Below, piece after piece: positions 46,107 to 54,906 of a stretch of DNA of 64,000 bases (position 1 is its first letter; every line of letters starts with the position of its first letter). Made by a program: the position numbers and the translations under genes. This stretch comes from Duganella sp. Leaf126. Its GTDB lineage: Bacteria; Pseudomonadota; Gammaproteobacteria; Burkholderiales; Burkholderiaceae_D. Under the pieces are notes generated by a model. That model did not search any database. It saw only the letters and a program-made list of their open reading frames with translations, and had not been told where the DNA came from. The stretch covers positions 214 through 64,213 of the forward strand of contig NZ_LMNW01000032.1 of NCBI RefSeq assembly GCF_001423125.1. Reading direction: 5' to 3'.

Positions 46107-46871
46107 TCAGGCGGCGATGGTGTTGGCGCGGGCAGCGCGGGTACGGCGGCGCGACATCCAGCCCACCAGGCCCAGGCCCAGGCCCATCAAGGCGTAGGTT
46201 TCCGGCTCGGGGACCGGCGCCACGCGCAGGTTATCGATGGCGAACTGCGACTGGTTCTCGGCGCCGGCCAGCGGGTTCGCGCACGCACCGTTCACATCGA
46301 ACAGGCACGAGCCGATGGTGACGCTGCTGAAATAACTGCCGCCGAAGCCCGTCAGCGACAGGGTCTGGAATGGCGAATTGCCCTGGCTGTTGAGGGCCGG
46401 GAAATTGTAGGCGTACGTGACATCGCCGCCACTGGCCAGCTTGCCGGTCAGGGTCAGCTGGCCGTACGAACCGCTGGCCAGGCCGCCCACCGGCGCCAGG
46501 AACGCGTAGTCGATGGCGGTCAGCTGGAACAGGCGGTTGTCGGCGCGCTCGAGCTTGAGGCTGCCGTCGTTGACGCCCAGGTAGAACTGGCTGGCGTTGC
46601 CGGTCGGGCAGGCCGCCACCGTGCACAGGAAGGGATCGCTGCCGTTGCCGATGGCGCCGGCAAAGCCGGTGCCCGACGGGCCCGCAGCGGGCGAGTCGAT
46701 CACGGTCATGTTGTAGCCCGATTCGGTGATGACATCGGTACCGCCGTAGATGCTCGGTGCAATCGACTCGAAATCGATCACGCCGGCCATGGCCGGTACG
46801 GCCGACATCAGTGCCAGGGCGCCCACGGTCGCGGCGGTGAGACGGCGCAGTTTCGATTGGATGAAGGTCAT
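46107..46871 (-). CDS. PEP-CTERM protein with QFxxD motif, upstream of the S8 protease
   Basis: Exported protein of 254 residues. Signal peptide about 1-28. The C-terminus has VPEPETYALMGLGLGLVGWMSRRR, with the motif QFAIDNLRV just ahead, a feature of a known subgroup of PEP-CTERM proteins. Four Cys in the mature part may pair (FLCTVAACPTG, GSCLFDVNGACANP). I start at the ATG at 46871, because the signal peptide begins there. The downstream protease gene is 14 bp away, so the matrix protein and the protease are probably co-expressed. Confidence 0.88.
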   Translation of the reverse strand: MTFIQSKLRRLTAATVGALALMSAVPAMAGVIDFESIAPSIYGGTDVITESGYNMTVIDSPAAGPSGTGFAGAIGNGSDPFLCTVAACPTGNASQFYLGVNDGSLKLERADNRLFQLTAIDYAFLAPVGGLASGSYGQLTLTGKLASGGDVTYAYNFPALNSQGNSPFQTLSLTGFGGSYFSSVTIGSCLFDVNGACANPLAGAENQSQFAIDNLRVAPVPEPETYALMGLGLGLVGWMSRRRTRAARANTIAA

Positions 46872-46996
46872 TTCTGTTGCCCTTGTAGTGAAGTGGTGAG
46901 CGCGCGACGCCGGCGGCATGCATGCACGCGCCGGTTTCTACCCTCGGGAGAAGTAACAATGAATATAAACAAACAACTGTGGAAGCAGTAACGTAT

Positions 46997-47133
46997 CATG
47001 ACAATTTTTTATTCTTTTATATTGATACCGACAAAATAAAATGCGGATTCTCCTATGAAAGTACACGTTCTGCTGCTGGATGGCCCGGTGATTGAAGAGC
47101 TCGGTAAGCGTTGTAATCATACAAAATTGTCAT
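46997..47133. repeat. AT-rich element with 12-bp inverted ends
   Basis: CATGACAATTTT (46997-47008) and its exact reverse complement AAAATTGTCATG (47122-47133) flank a 113-bp AT-rich core. The flanks show no clear target duplication. A 29-residue open frame inside has no ribosome site. It could be a cruciform-forming regulatory region or a relic of a small mobile element; I cannot tell which. Confidence 0.5.
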
Positions 47134-47234
47134 GTGGAAATTAACATTTTGAAATAGAATGTCGCGCGATCTGCTCCCGTTCAGCGCGCATCGGGACGCC
47201 ATTGTCGCGCTTCGCCGCCGGGGGTGGCAGGCAT

Positions 47235-47259
47235 AAAAAAGCCGGCGCAAGCGCCGGCT
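47235..47259 (-). terminator. Terminator of the M1 peptidase gene
   Basis: 9-bp stem AGCCGGCGC/GCGCCGGCT with an AA spacer, followed on the minus strand by six T residues (the A-run at 47235-47240). It lies 28 bp past the stop. Confidence 0.88.
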
Positions 47260-47286
47260 GAGCTGCTGCCTGCGGCAGGCCATAGA

Positions 47287-49929
47287 TTATTCCGTCATCG
47301 CTTTCTTAATAGCAACACAACGTTGGTCTTCCTGGTGCGTGACCAGCAGGGCGCGGCGGGTGCCGGCCGACAAGCCGGTCTGCGACGCCACCGCCGCCTG
47401 CAGGCGCGCCACGCTGGCCGGCGTGCAGGCGGCCGGGATCAGCACCGCCGAATACGCGCGCATATACACCGGACCGGCGGCCTGGTCTACTTTTGCCAGG
47501 CTGTCCAGGCGGGCGCCGGCAGTCTGTTCGGCCAGCGCGCCCTGCTCTGCCGGATACAGCGCACCCATGGCAGTGCGGATGCGCGAGAACGGCAGCTTGG
47601 TCTGCAGGTCGCCGATGGTGGCCAGCCACTGCGCCTTGACCTTGGCGTCGGGACGCACGACGGTGGCCGCCAGCGCGGCCGCCTGGCCGCTGTCGGACTT
47701 GTCGCGCGCCTGTTCGACCGCCAGCAGCGCGGCGCTGTTGCGGTAGTCGTAGCGGTTCAGGCGGGTGACGATGTCCCAGCGCACGTCCTGGCTGACATTC
47801 AGGCCCGGCACCACCAGCTTGCCGTCGAGGATGTCGGCCAGGCGCTGCAGCGCCGCCGGGCTGCTGGCCAGATTGACATAGATGTTGAACCAGCGGCGCT
47901 GGAAGTTGCTGTCGCCGCTGGCCGCCCCGGTGGCCTTGAACGCCATGTCTTCGAGCTGCACGCCGACCTTGCTGCGGTAGCGCGCAGCGGACGGACCCAT
48001 CTTGTCGAGATAGTAGGTGGACTGGCCGATCTTGCCGGCGATATCGCCGAGCAGCGTGTAATCCTTTTCGGCCGGTGCGTTGGTCAGCACGGTCTTGAGG
48101 AAAGCGTTCAGCGGCAGCTTGCCGTCGCGCACGCCGTCCCACAGGCTTTGCCACAGCATCGCGCGCAGCAGTGGATCGTCCACCTTGCCCAGCGACGTCT
48201 GCGCGGTGGCGAACGATTTGCGGTCCAGCGCCACCTTGGCAAAGCCCCAGTCCTGGTAGTTCGGATAGACCAGGTCCGGGCAGGCCGCACCCACCAGTTC
48301 CGGCACCGGCGTCTGCGCGCCTTGGTAGGTGACGGCGACGTTGCGGCTCAGCGCCATGCCGTCCTTGCCCTGCCTGAACAGCGCCACCTGCACGCGCTGC
48401 TCGCGCAGGGTCGGCATGTCCTTGCTCGGCGCGCTTTGCAGCAGTTTAAAACTGCTGACCTTGCCGCCGGCGCAGCTCAGCGACGCTTCGATCGTGTTTA
48501 CGCCCGGCTCGTACAGCCATTCGCGGGTCCAGCCGGTGAGGTCGCGGTGGGCGGCCTCGCCCAGGCTGCCGATGAAGTCCTTCAGTTCGGCGTTCTGGTA
48601 CGAGTACTTGACCAGGTAGTTGTGCACGCCCTGGCGGAACACGTCCGCGCCCAGCAGATGACGCAGCTGCATCAGCGTGGACGCGCCTTTCGAATAGGTG
48701 ATGGCGTCGATATTGTCGAAAGCGTTGGCAGTGGACGGCACCGGCGTTTCGATCGCGTGCGTGGTCACGCGCTCGTCCATCACGTAGGCGGCCTGCTTGC
48801 CGGACGAATAAAAACTCTGCCAGGCGTTCTTGAACTCGGTCGCCTCGGCCGTGCCCAGCGTGCCCATGAACGACGCAAAACTCTCGTTGAGCCACAGCCC
48901 GTTCCACCACTTCATCGTGACCAGGTCGCCGAACCACTGGTGCGCCATCTCATGCATGATCACCGACGCCAGGCTCTCGCGCTGGGCCGCGGTCATCGCT
49001 TCCTTGTGCAGGAAGCGGCCTTCGGCAAAGGTGATGGCGCCGGCGTTTTCCATGGCGCCGTACAGGAAGTCCGGCACCAGCAGCTGGTCGTACTTGGCGA
49101 ACTGGTACGGCACGCCGAAGTAGTCGTCGAAGAATTTCAGGCCCTGGGCCGTGTAGGTGAACCAGTCCTTGGGCGACACCTGCGCTGCCACCGACTGGCG
49201 CGCGAACAGGCGCATCGGGTACGGGCCGCTGTTGTCTTCCCATACCTTGTACGGGCCGGCGTGCATCGAGAAATTGTAGGGGCTCAGCTTCTTGGTGCGG
49301 GGGAAGGTCCACTCCTTGCCGCCGGCCACGTCCCTGACGCCGGACTCGCGCATGGTGGACGACACCACCCAGTCGGCCGGCGTGGTGACGGTAACCTGGT
49401 ACGTGCCTTTCAGGTCGGGCTGGTCGAACAGCGCAAACATCTGGTGCGCGGCGGCCGGCTCGAAGTGCGAATAGGTATACACCCGGCCATCGACCGGATC
49501 GACCATGCGGTGCAAGCCTTCGCCGTTGGTGCTGTGCAGGCGCTCGTAGGCGATGGTGACGCTGTTGCGGCCCACCTTGAGGTCCTGCGCGGCCACGGTG
49601 ATGAACCACTGGTTGTACTGCGGCGTGATAGCCTTGCCGTTGACGGTGACGCTGGCGATGTTTGCCTTGTCGAGGTCGATGGTCAGCGGCTGGTCCGTGT
49701 CTTTCAGGTCGAAGGCCAGCGTGGTGGTGCCGGAAAACGTCTCCTTGCCGGTCAGCGCGAACTGCAGCGTGTAATCGACATTTGCGACGCGGGCCGAACG
49801 GGCCATGGCGTCCTGCTGCGACAGATAGGGGTTTTCGGCGCGCGCGGAGGTCGCAGTAGCAGCAGCCATCACTGGATGGGCGGCGCCAAAGGCCAGCACG
49901 AGGGCAGCGGCGATCAGGTGTTTTTTCAT
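47287..49929 (-). CDS. Exported M1-family aminopeptidase
   Basis: Protein of 880 residues. Signal peptide about 1-23, then the M1 N-terminal beta domain and catalytic domain. The exopeptidase motif is YGAMENAGAI. The zinc site is HEMAHQW with His326, Glu327 and His330, and Glu349 as the third ligand. A long helical C-terminal (ERAP-like) domain follows. Signal peptide and length separate it from cytosolic PepN, so it is likely periplasmic. I start at the ATG at 49929 (MKKHLIAAA). A GTG further upstream is possible but lacks support. A second peptidase gene lies just upstream on the same strand. Confidence 0.92.
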   Translation of the reverse strand: MKKHLIAAALVLAFGAAHPVMAAATATSARAENPYLSQQDAMARSARVANVDYTLQFALTGKETFSGTTTLAFDLKDTDQPLTIDLDKANIASVTVNGKAITPQYNQWFITVAAQDLKVGRNSVTIAYERLHSTNGEGLHRMVDPVDGRVYTYSHFEPAAAHQMFALFDQPDLKGTYQVTVTTPADWVVSSTMRESGVRDVAGGKEWTFPRTKKLSPYNFSMHAGPYKVWEDNSGPYPMRLFARQSVAAQVSPKDWFTYTAQGLKFFDDYFGVPYQFAKYDQLLVPDFLYGAMENAGAITFAEGRFLHKEAMTAAQRESLASVIMHEMAHQWFGDLVTMKWWNGLWLNESFASFMGTLGTAEATEFKNAWQSFYSSGKQAAYVMDERVTTHAIETPVPSTANAFDNIDAITYSKGASTLMQLRHLLGADVFRQGVHNYLVKYSYQNAELKDFIGSLGEAAHRDLTGWTREWLYEPGVNTIEASLSCAGGKVSSFKLLQSAPSKDMPTLREQRVQVALFRQGKDGMALSRNVAVTYQGAQTPVPELVGAACPDLVYPNYQDWGFAKVALDRKSFATAQTSLGKVDDPLLRAMLWQSLWDGVRDGKLPLNAFLKTVLTNAPAEKDYTLLGDIAGKIGQSTYYLDKMGPSAARYRSKVGVQLEDMAFKATGAASGDSNFQRRWFNIYVNLASSPAALQRLADILDGKLVVPGLNVSQDVRWDIVTRLNRYDYRNSAALLAVEQARDKSDSGQAAALAATVVRPDAKVKAQWLATIGDLQTKLPFSRIRTAMGALYPAEQGALAEQTAGARLDSLAKVDQAAGPVYMRAYSAVLIPAACTPASVARLQAAVASQTGLSAGTRRALLVTHQEDQRCVAIKKAMTE

Positions 49930-49973
49930 GGGGAAGAAATGAGAAGAATTTGAATGCGTCACTGCGCATCGGC

Positions 49974-50003
49974 ACTGGATTCCCGCTTGCGCGGGAATCC
50001 AGT
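49974..50003. repeat. REP-like hairpin between peptidase genes
   Basis: Perfect 13-bp stem ACTGGATTCCCGC/GCGGGAATCCAGT with a four-base loop (TTGC). It is typical of dispersed short palindromes in this group of bacteria and differs in sequence from the pair at 19271. It lies in the 86 bp between the S9 and M1 genes and may modulate transcript stability or read-through. Confidence 0.8.
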
Positions 50004-50015
50004 TTCAGGACCCGC

Positions 50016-52073
50016 TTATTTTTTCAGATAGGTATCGAGCCAGCCGATCACCTCGTGGTGCCACTGCACCGAGTTGGCCGGTTTCAGCACCCAGTGGTTT
50101 TCGTCCGGGAACATCAGCAGCTTGCTCGGGATGCCGCGGCGTTGCAGGGCAGTAAACGCGCCCAGGCCTTGCGCGGTCGGGATGCGGAAGTCCAAGTCGC
50201 CCTGCACCACCAGCATCGGCGTTTTCCAGTTCTTGACGAACAGTGCCGGGTTGAATTTCTCGTGCGCTTGCGGATGGTCGTAATAAGTGCCGCCGTTTTC
50301 CCACTCGGTGAACCACAGCTCCTCGGTCGAATACGCCATGCCGCGCGTGTCGAACACGCCGTCGTGGTTGACGATGCACTTGAAGCCGTCGGACCAGTTA
50401 CCCTGGATCCAGTTCATCATGAAGCCGCCGTAGGACGCACCGAGCGCGCAGCTGTTCTCGCGATCCAGCCACGGGAATTTCTGCACTGCGGCCGCCAGGC
50501 CTTTTTGCAGGTCTTCGAGCGGCTTGCCGCCCCAGTCGCCGCTGATGGCGTCGGTGAATTTCTGGCCGTAACCGGTCGAACCGTGGAAGTCGATGAACAC
50601 GGTCGCATAACCGGCGCCCGCGTACACCTGCGGATTCCAGCGGTAGCTCCACGAGTTGCCGAAGCTGCCCTGCGGGCCGCCGTGCACCAGGAAGGCGACC
50701 GGATACTTCACGCCCGGCTTGGCGTCCCACGGTTTCATCACGTGGCCGTACACGGTCTCGCCGTTGGCGCCGGCGAACGAGAACTGCTCGTACTGGCCGA
50801 ACCGGACGTCGGCCAGCGCGGCCTGGTTCAGGTGGGTGAGCTGGGTTGCCTGCTCGCCCGAGCCGCCGAGCTTGAACTGGTACAGCTGGGCGCCCGAGGA
50901 CAGGTCGTTGCGGGCGATGACGACGGTGTCTTTCACCACGTCGAAGCCGCTGACATAACCGTTGCCGGTCAGCTTGCGCACCTTGCCGCTGGCCGCGTCG
51001 ATGGCAAACAGCGGGTGCTGGCCGATGTCGTCGGCGGTGGCCAGGATGGTCTTGCCGTCAGGGGTCCAGCGGTAGTCGGCGATCGAGCGGTCCCACTGGC
51101 CGGCCACCGTGCGTTTCTTGCCGCTGGCCACATCGATCAGCACCAGGTGGAAGCGGTCCGCCTCGAAGGTCGGCTTGTCCATGGCCAGGTAGGCCAGCGT
51201 GCGGCCGTCCGGTGAATAGCTGGCCCGGGCGTCCCAGGCTTGGTTGTCGGCGGTCAGGTTCTTCGGTTCGCCGCCGGTGGCCGGCACCGTGTACACATCG
51301 AAGTTGGTGGACCAGGCTTCGGTCTTGCCGGCGATGCGGGTGGAAAACACCACGGTCTTGCCGTCCGGGCTGAAGCTGTATTCGCCGCTGTCGCCGAACG
51401 GTTTCGACGGCACGTCGCCATCGAGCTTGCCCGACAACGCCACCGGTTCGCTGCCGACCTTGCCGTCAGCGTCGATCGGTGCGGCAAACAGCACATTGGT
51501 GCGGCCGTCGGCCCAGGTATCCCAGTGGCGCACGAACAGCTTGTCGTAGACCTTGCCGCTGGCCTTGTTCTTGCCCTGGGCGTCGAGGCGCTGCCGGGTG
51601 CAGGCCAGGTCGGCGCAATCGCGGAACACGGCCATGCTCAGCGCCAGGCGGTCGCCCTGCGGCGCCAGGCGGTAACTGTCGACGTCGAGCGGCAGGCTGG
51701 TGACTTTTGCCGCTTCGCCGCCGGTCAGCGGCAGGCGCCAGACTTGCGACGAGCCGCTGCGCGCGGACAGGAAGTAGATGGCGTCGCCCTTGGGCGACCA
51801 GGTGGGGTCGGTGCTGCTGGCGTCGGCCTGGGTCAGGCGCACCGGCTGTGCCTTGGGCTGGCGCAGGTCGAGCAGGTAGAGCTGGGTGTTGCCCCGGTTC
51901 TTGTCCATGTCGGTGGTGCGCACGGTGTACACCACGCGGGTGGCGTCGGGCGACACCACGGGCGCGCCCACGCGCTCCATCTTGACCAGGTCTTCTACGG
52001 TAAAGCCGCGCGGCGCGGCCATGGCACTGGAAACGGCCACGGCGGCGCCCAGCATCAGCACAGGTAATCTCAT
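50016..52073 (-). CDS. S9-family dipeptidyl peptidase (DPP5-like)
   Basis: Protein of 685 residues. Signal peptide about 1-20, an N-terminal beta-propeller (about 30-400) with repeated SPDGK-type strand motifs, and an alpha/beta-hydrolase domain. Ser547 lies in GASYGGFM, the Asp in QGDLDFRIP and the His in ENHWVLK. Likely removes dipeptides from peptides in the periplasm. I start at the ATG at 52073. The M1 aminopeptidase gene follows after 86 bp, so the two may form a peptide-degrading pair. Confidence 0.92.
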   Translation of the reverse strand: MRLPVLMLGAAVAVSSAMAAPRGFTVEDLVKMERVGAPVVSPDATRVVYTVRTTDMDKNRGNTQLYLLDLRQPKAQPVRLTQADASSTDPTWSPKGDAIYFLSARSGSSQVWRLPLTGGEAAKVTSLPLDVDSYRLAPQGDRLALSMAVFRDCADLACTRQRLDAQGKNKASGKVYDKLFVRHWDTWADGRTNVLFAAPIDADGKVGSEPVALSGKLDGDVPSKPFGDSGEYSFSPDGKTVVFSTRIAGKTEAWSTNFDVYTVPATGGEPKNLTADNQAWDARASYSPDGRTLAYLAMDKPTFEADRFHLVLIDVASGKKRTVAGQWDRSIADYRWTPDGKTILATADDIGQHPLFAIDAASGKVRKLTGNGYVSGFDVVKDTVVIARNDLSSGAQLYQFKLGGSGEQATQLTHLNQAALADVRFGQYEQFSFAGANGETVYGHVMKPWDAKPGVKYPVAFLVHGGPQGSFGNSWSYRWNPQVYAGAGYATVFIDFHGSTGYGQKFTDAISGDWGGKPLEDLQKGLAAAVQKFPWLDRENSCALGASYGGFMMNWIQGNWSDGFKCIVNHDGVFDTRGMAYSTEELWFTEWENGGTYYDHPQAHEKFNPALFVKNWKTPMLVVQGDLDFRIPTAQGLGAFTALQRRGIPSKLLMFPDENHWVLKPANSVQWHHEVIGWLDTYLKK

Positions 52074-52501
52074 TCGGGGATCTCCGACTGTTAACAAAAA
52101 GGTCCGGCTGGTAGCCGGCCGTCGGACATCATACCAAGATCGGATAGTGCATCGGGCAAATGTTACTTTATGCTACTTAGGCGGGCCGGACCGACAAAAA
52201 TATATTTCGATGACAACGTCCTGTCCCATTCCAAGCGGCCAAAAATGGGCGCATAATTTCCCATTCCTTCCATGGCTACCACCGGCATGTCATGCGAATA
52301 ACGTGCTTTCCCCGCCGGTAACTGATCACCCCACAACATTGTTTTCTGCGTTGTTTGCTGAACAGTTGTGAACAAGTGTAAATCGGCGTTGCATGAGGCC
52401 GACACGGCGCTAAGGTAACCGATGCGCCGCGCCGGACGCCTCCTCTGAACGCCACCCAGCGCAGCCTCAGTCATACGCTCACGTCAGAAATGGGAACCGT
52501 T
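52074..52501. other. Intergenic region between divergent peptidase and hemerythrin-like genes
   Basis: I see no gene here. It must hold the promoters of both neighbours, but none stands out. A modest GC-rich hairpin (GGCTGG/GCCGGCC area near 52108) lies in the 5'-UTR of the S9 peptidase. Composition is closer to coding DNA on the right half. Confidence 0.5.
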
Positions 52502-53086
52502 ATGCTCACTGCCACCTATGTCATTCTGTCCTTGTCCGCCGAACAGAAAAAAGAACGCCAGTTCATCTTCCGCCTGCTGCAAACCGTGCAATCGATCCGG
52601 CGCCGTCCGCAGGAACTCGACCCGGTCACCATCGAATCGCAACTGCGTCAGCTGACGTCGTTTGCCGAAGCCCGTCATCAGCGCAAGGTCGAAGCGTGCC
52701 TGATGCCGGCCGTGCGCGCGGCGGCGCGCACGGCCGACCGCAACTGCGATGCGCTGATCCGCGATCTCGAGTCGCTGAGCCGGCGCGGCAGCGCCACGCT
52801 GAATGCCGTCAACAAGTGCCTGCGCCGCACCATGCGGCGCAGCGCCAGCCAGTGCCAGTTCCTGTGCCGCACTATCGACCTGTACTGCCACAACCTGCTC
52901 AAGCGGCTCGACCGCGAAGAACAGGAACTGCTGCCGCTGGCGCAAAAAGTCATCTCCAGCGCCGAATGGTTCGAGATCGGCCGCCAGCTGCTGGCGCAGG
53001 AAGACAGCGGCGCCGCCAGCCAGCCGTCGCTGCGTCCGCGCCACGCCGCCACCTATGCGGGCCGGCCGGTCGATCTGCGCATCTGA
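52502..53086 (+). CDS. Hemerythrin-like helical protein
   Basis: All-helical protein of 194 residues. The C-terminal half, with YCHNLLKRLDREEQELLPLAQKVISSAEWFEIGRQL, matches the last two helices of hemerythrin domains: His, then Glu-Glu before LLP, then the SxxEWxxI turn. His at RHQRKVE near the first third could be another ligand. Full metal-ligand sets cannot be confirmed by eye. I chose the second ATG (52502), with GGGAA ahead, over the one at 52490. It may be a di-iron oxygen or stress sensor. Confidence 0.6.
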   Translation: MLTATYVILSLSAEQKKERQFIFRLLQTVQSIRRRPQELDPVTIESQLRQLTSFAEARHQRKVEACLMPAVRAAARTADRNCDALIRDLESLSRRGSATLNAVNKCLRRTMRRSASQCQFLCRTIDLYCHNLLKRLDREEQELLPLAQKVISSAEWFEIGRQLLAQEDSGAASQPSLRPRHAATYAGRPVDLRI

Positions 53087-53167
53087 CGGCGCCATCCGGG
53101 TGCTTGCCCGGGTGGCTGTCTGAGCGTGCTACTATCGCCACATGCCCACTCAGCTTGCCATCTCACC

Positions 53168-54781
53168 ATGAGTCAAGGCGCCACCCTCCTGCACCTGCGC
53201 GGCGCGGCCGGCATGGATGCGATTTACCGCAAGATCTGCTGGCGCCTGCTGCCGCTGCTGGTGCTGTGCTGCGCCGTCGCCTGGCTGGACCGTGTCAATG
53301 TCGATCTGGTCGCCCGCCACATCGGCGCCAGTGCGGCCGTGCGCGACCACGTGCACAGCTGGGGCATGGCCGCGTTCTTCCTCGGCTGCTGCGCGTTTGC
53401 CATTCCAGGCAGCCTGCTGTTCGACAGGCTGGGGACGCGCAAGATGCTGCTGTGTCTGATGCTGAGCTGGGCGGTGTTGTCCGCCGCCAGCGCCTTCGTC
53501 CCCACGCCGCCGGTTTTTTACCTGCTCCGCTTCCTGCTGGGCGCGTGCGAAGCCGGCTTTTTCCCCGGCATGATTCTTTATCTCACCTGCTGGTTCCCGT
53601 CCGGCCGGCGCGCCCGCGCCATCGCCGTGTTTGCCGCCGGCGCAGTGGCGGCAGCGATGCTGGCCGCACCGCTGTCCGCCGCCATCCTCAAGACCCTGGC
53701 GCCGATGGCGACGGTTGCGCCGATGACGTCGAGTGCATCGCCCGGCCCCTTCGCCGGCTGGCAGTGGCTGCTGCTGGCGCAGGCCGCCCTGCCGCTGCTG
53801 CTGGGCGTGTACGCCTGGTGCTACCTGGACGACAGTCCCGACGACGCCGGCTGGCTCACCAGTTTCGAACAGCAGATGGTGGGCCAGGACCTGGCGCGCG
53901 ACGAAGCGCAGCGCCACGGCGGCAGCGCCAAGGATGTCGATGACCGCCCGGCGCCGCCCGCGCTGGCCGTGCTGTGGGGCTTGTTGTGCAGCCGCACCAT
54001 CGTGCTGCTGGGCGCCGCCAACCTGCTGCTGATCTGCGCCGGCTTTGCCATCGTGCACTGGGCGCCAGCCATGTTGCTGCGCTGGAGCGCCGGCGCAGCG
54101 GTGCAGCTGACGCAATCGACGCCGGCGGCGCCACCGGTGTACTTGGGGCGCATGGTGCAGATGGTGCACATCGGGCAGCCGGGGCAATCGCCACCATCGA
54201 CGCAACCGGCGCTGCCGTCGGCAGTGCCAGACGCGGCCGGGCTGGCAAGCACCGCCGGTGCGGACGGCAGCGTGAGCATGTTGACGATGGTCGGCATCGT
54301 CTGCCTCGCAGGCGTGGTCGGCATGGTCGCCATCGGCCACGATTCCGATCGCCGGCGCGAGCGGCGCGGCCACTTCGTCGCCAGCACCGTACTCGCTGCC
54401 GGCGGCCTCGGCCTGGCGATTGCCGCCGACGGCATGCTCGCCTGGTCGCTGGCCGGCCTGGCGCTGGCCACCATCGGCCTGGCTGCCGCCGCGCCGCTGC
54501 TGCAGGCCATCGTCACCGACCTGCTCACGCGCGCGCAGATGGCCACCGGCGTCGCGCTCGTGACCAGCATGGGCGTGCTGGGCGCCGCGCTCGGCCCTGC
54601 GCTGGCGGTCAGGCTGCTGGCCTGGGGCGACGCCGCCGCCCTGCTGGCCACGCTGGTGGGCGCCTGCCTGGCAGCCGGCCTGCTGCTCCTGCTGGCGCTG
54701 CGGCTGGCGCCCCGGCGCGGCGGGCCGGCATCGCACAGCGGCCAGCCCGACAAGCTGACCCGCACCTCGGAACGGCACTGA
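53168..54781 (+). CDS. MFS transporter (ACS-like) with a low-complexity insert
   Basis: Transporter of 537 residues with about 12 helices. The first half contains AWLDRVNVDLVARH and GTRKMLLCLMLSW in helix 1 and loop 2-3, like anion/cation symporters for tartrate, phthalate or similar acids. A disordered, proline/glutamine/serine-rich insert of about 50 residues (near 320-375, including YLGRMVQMVHIGQPG) interrupts the loop before helix 8 or so. The insert makes it longer than usual members (about 430). Substrate unknown. Confidence 0.75.
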   Translation: MSQGATLLHLRGAAGMDAIYRKICWRLLPLLVLCCAVAWLDRVNVDLVARHIGASAAVRDHVHSWGMAAFFLGCCAFAIPGSLLFDRLGTRKMLLCLMLSWAVLSAASAFVPTPPVFYLLRFLLGACEAGFFPGMILYLTCWFPSGRRARAIAVFAAGAVAAAMLAAPLSAAILKTLAPMATVAPMTSSASPGPFAGWQWLLLAQAALPLLLGVYAWCYLDDSPDDAGWLTSFEQQMVGQDLARDEAQRHGGSAKDVDDRPAPPALAVLWGLLCSRTIVLLGAANLLLICAGFAIVHWAPAMLLRWSAGAAVQLTQSTPAAPPVYLGRMVQMVHIGQPGQSPPSTQPALPSAVPDAAGLASTAGADGSVSMLTMVGIVCLAGVVGMVAIGHDSDRRRERRGHFVASTVLAAGGLGLAIAADGMLAWSLAGLALATIGLAAAAPLLQAIVTDLLTRAQMATGVALVTSMGVLGAALGPALAVRLLAWGDAAALLATLVGACLAAGLLLLLALRLAPRRGGPASHSGQPDKLTRTSERH

Positions 54782-54906
54782 CTTCCCCGGCAAATCGGCG
54801 GCCTCGTTTATCGGACTAAACCGTTAGGCTAGAATACGGTGCGCCGACTGGTTACCGCCAGCTGCAACCGGCGCTTCCGTTCACCCAACCTCAAAGCGAA
54901 CCATCC

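Larger units (their letters stand above)
46872..47286. other. AT-rich intergenic region
   Basis: No convincing gene. Sequence from about 46950 to 47160 is much poorer in GC than its surroundings. It contains the 12-bp inverted repeat described at 46997-47133. The right part (47235-47259) is the terminator for the M1 peptidase. The promoter of the PEP-CTERM gene must lie in this region. Confidence 0.6.

Noticed and set aside
42724..46197. Very long open frame (over 1,100 codons) on the plus strand opposite the S8 protease gene
   Set aside because: Antisense frames stay open in high-GC DNA. Its translation is rich in Arg, Gly, Ala and His without domains, while the minus-strand frame has an intact protease.
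47224..49953. Long plus-strand frame opposite the M1 aminopeptidase; similar ones opposite the molybdenum hydroxylase and both S9 peptidases
   Set aside because: Same reason: compositional shadows of well-recognised genes, with no family features.
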